NCBI GenBank assembly: GCA_018700215.1
Contig: JABIST010000076.1
Location: forward strand, 1 to 5,167
DNA from: Dehalococcoidia bacterium
Lineage (GTDB): Bacteria > Chloroflexota > Dehalococcoidia > UBA2979
Reading direction: 5' to 3'
DNA: 5,167 nucleotides
Shown: one piece after another, positions 4,397 to 5,167 of the stretch
Layout of the letters: each line of letters begins with the position of its first letter
Position numbering within the stretch: position 1 is the stretch's first letter
Made by a program: the position numbers and the translations under genes
Notes under the pieces: generated by a model
What the model was told of the DNA's origin: nothing
The model's input: the letters and a program-made list of their open reading frames with translations, nothing else
The model's database searches: none

Positions 4397-5167
4397 TCAA
4401 TGCGTTCGGTAGACAACCTCGCCAGCCGACACAACCAGCCGCACCCGCTCCAGCGCCGACAGATCCTCCGTCGGATCGCCCTCCACCACCAGCAGATCCG
4501 CCCGCTGCCCCGCCGCGATCGTCCCCCGGTCATCGAGGTCCAACAGCCGCGCCGAGGTGCTCGTCGCCAGCTTCAGCGTCGCCACCGGACCGAGGCCTGC
4601 CAGCTCATCGATCACCTGCAACGCCTGCGCCAGATTCTCGTGCGGCGTGTTCGGGATGCCGCAGTCTGTGCTCATCAGCACGTCGCAGCCCGCCGCGAAC
4701 AGCGCCTTCGTCAGCTCCGCGCGCAGATCCCACCGAGGCTCGCCGCGATAGTTCGCCAGCGCCCCCACGATCGTTGGCGACACCCGAATCCCTTTCCGCG
4801 CGATATCGAGGATCACCGAGTCGTCCTTCACAGAACCAGCCGGCGTCTGGAACGAGCAGTGCTCAATCATGTCCACCGGCGCTTCGACCGCCACCTTGAT
4901 CCCCTCGACGCCGTGCGCGTGCGCAGTCACCTTCATCTCCAGCCGGTGCGCCTCGGCCACAATCGCGCGCAGCTCCTCTACCGAGAATTGCGCCGCGAAC
5001 ACGTTCGTCCCCGGCGTCATATTCCCGCCGGACGCCATCCCCTTGATCCAGTCGGCCCCCGCCTTCTTCCGCTGGCGCACCGCCACCTTCACACCCTCGA
5101 TGCCGTCCGCCTCACCGCCCATGAACCAGCAGTGACCGCCCGTCGGCGTGATCGGCGCGCCTGCCAC
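4397..5167 (-). CDS. Metal-dependent amidohydrolase, C-terminal fragment (N-terminus outside window)
   Basis: The frame is open to the window edge and ends at TGA (complement of 4397-4399), giving 256 residues; the GTG at the very edge is most likely an internal valine. It matches amidohydrolases of the imidazolonepropionase / Xaa-Pro dipeptidase-like group (COG1228 type), TIM-barrel enzymes that hydrolyse amide or ester bonds with one or two metal ions. ITPTGGHCW (6-14) and ADWIKGMASGG (38-48) are family marks; K42 is the expected carbamylated metal-bridging lysine. THAH-type TAHAHG gives H83 and H85, IEHC gives H103 and STDCG gives D168. The C-terminal GTIAAGQRADLLVVEGDP (215-232) is the typical return to the small beta domain. 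The N-terminal HxH metal pair would be outside the window. No signal is visible in this part. It is probably upstream in an operon with the DsbD-like and cupredoxin genes. Substrate unknown. Confidence 0.9.
   Translation of the reverse strand: MAGAPITPTGGHCWFMGGEADGIEGVKVAVRQRKKAGADWIKGMASGGNMTPGTNVFAAQFSVEELRAIVAEAHRLEMKVTAHAHGVEGIKVAVEAPVDMIEHCSFQTPAGSVKDDSVILDIARKGIRVSPTIVGALANYRGEPRWDLRAELTKALFAAGCDVLMSTDCGIPNTPHENLAQALQVIDELAGLGPVATLKLATSTSARLLDLDDRGTIAAGQRADLLVVEGDPTEDLSALERVRLVVSAGEVVYRTH

Noticed and set aside
3478..4899. A 473-codon plus-strand open frame covering three genes
   Set aside because: It is antisense to three well-supported minus-strand genes, is made largely of Pro, Ser, Arg and Ala as expected from GC-rich mirror frames, and shows no domain or ribosome binding site.

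Overview
This is a GC-rich bacterial window, roughly two thirds G+C by eye, with a strong preference for C in third codon positions, tight gene spacing and GAGGAG-type ribosome binding sites. The organism cannot be fixed from the sequence. A GC-rich Chloroflexota or Actinobacteria-like environmental bacterium is my guess, at low confidence. There are seven protein-coding genes, two of them cut by the window edges, and no sign of tRNA, rRNA, CRISPR, prophage or insertion sequence.

Layout, left to right. (1) 1-396 (+): C-terminal part of a medium-chain zinc alcohol/polyol dehydrogenase. (2) 393-821 (-): a small two-domain iron-sulfur protein (Fer4_19-type ferredoxin plus CDGSH finger), convergent with the dehydrogenase; their stop codons share one CTAG. 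(3) 822-1095: a divergent intergenic region. It holds a 12-codon ORF with a strong ribosome binding site and several short inverted repeats, the last of which bury the ribosome binding site of the next gene. (4) 1096-2376 (+): a 12-helix major facilitator superfamily (MFS) exporter. (5) 2377-2448: a short gap dominated by a near-perfect 37-nt inverted repeat. (6) 2449-3432 (+): a Gfo/Idh/MocA-family NAD(P)-dependent sugar-type oxidoreductase. (7) 3429-5167 (-): a probable three-gene operon read leftwards, made of an amidohydrolase (N-terminus outside the window), a DsbD-alpha-like protein and a cupredoxin lipoprotein. The cupredoxin gene is convergent with the oxidoreductase and again shares a CTAG stop overlap.

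The genes look like accessory metabolism (dehydrogenase, Gfo/Idh oxidoreductase, amidohydrolase) mixed with small redox carriers (ferredoxin/CDGSH, cupredoxin, DsbD-like domain) and one exporter. They do not form one recognisable pathway. The most interesting parts are non-coding: the leader in front of the MFS gene, which has an attenuator-like design, and the hairpin in front of the Gfo/Idh gene. I see no clear evidence of a wholly new system.
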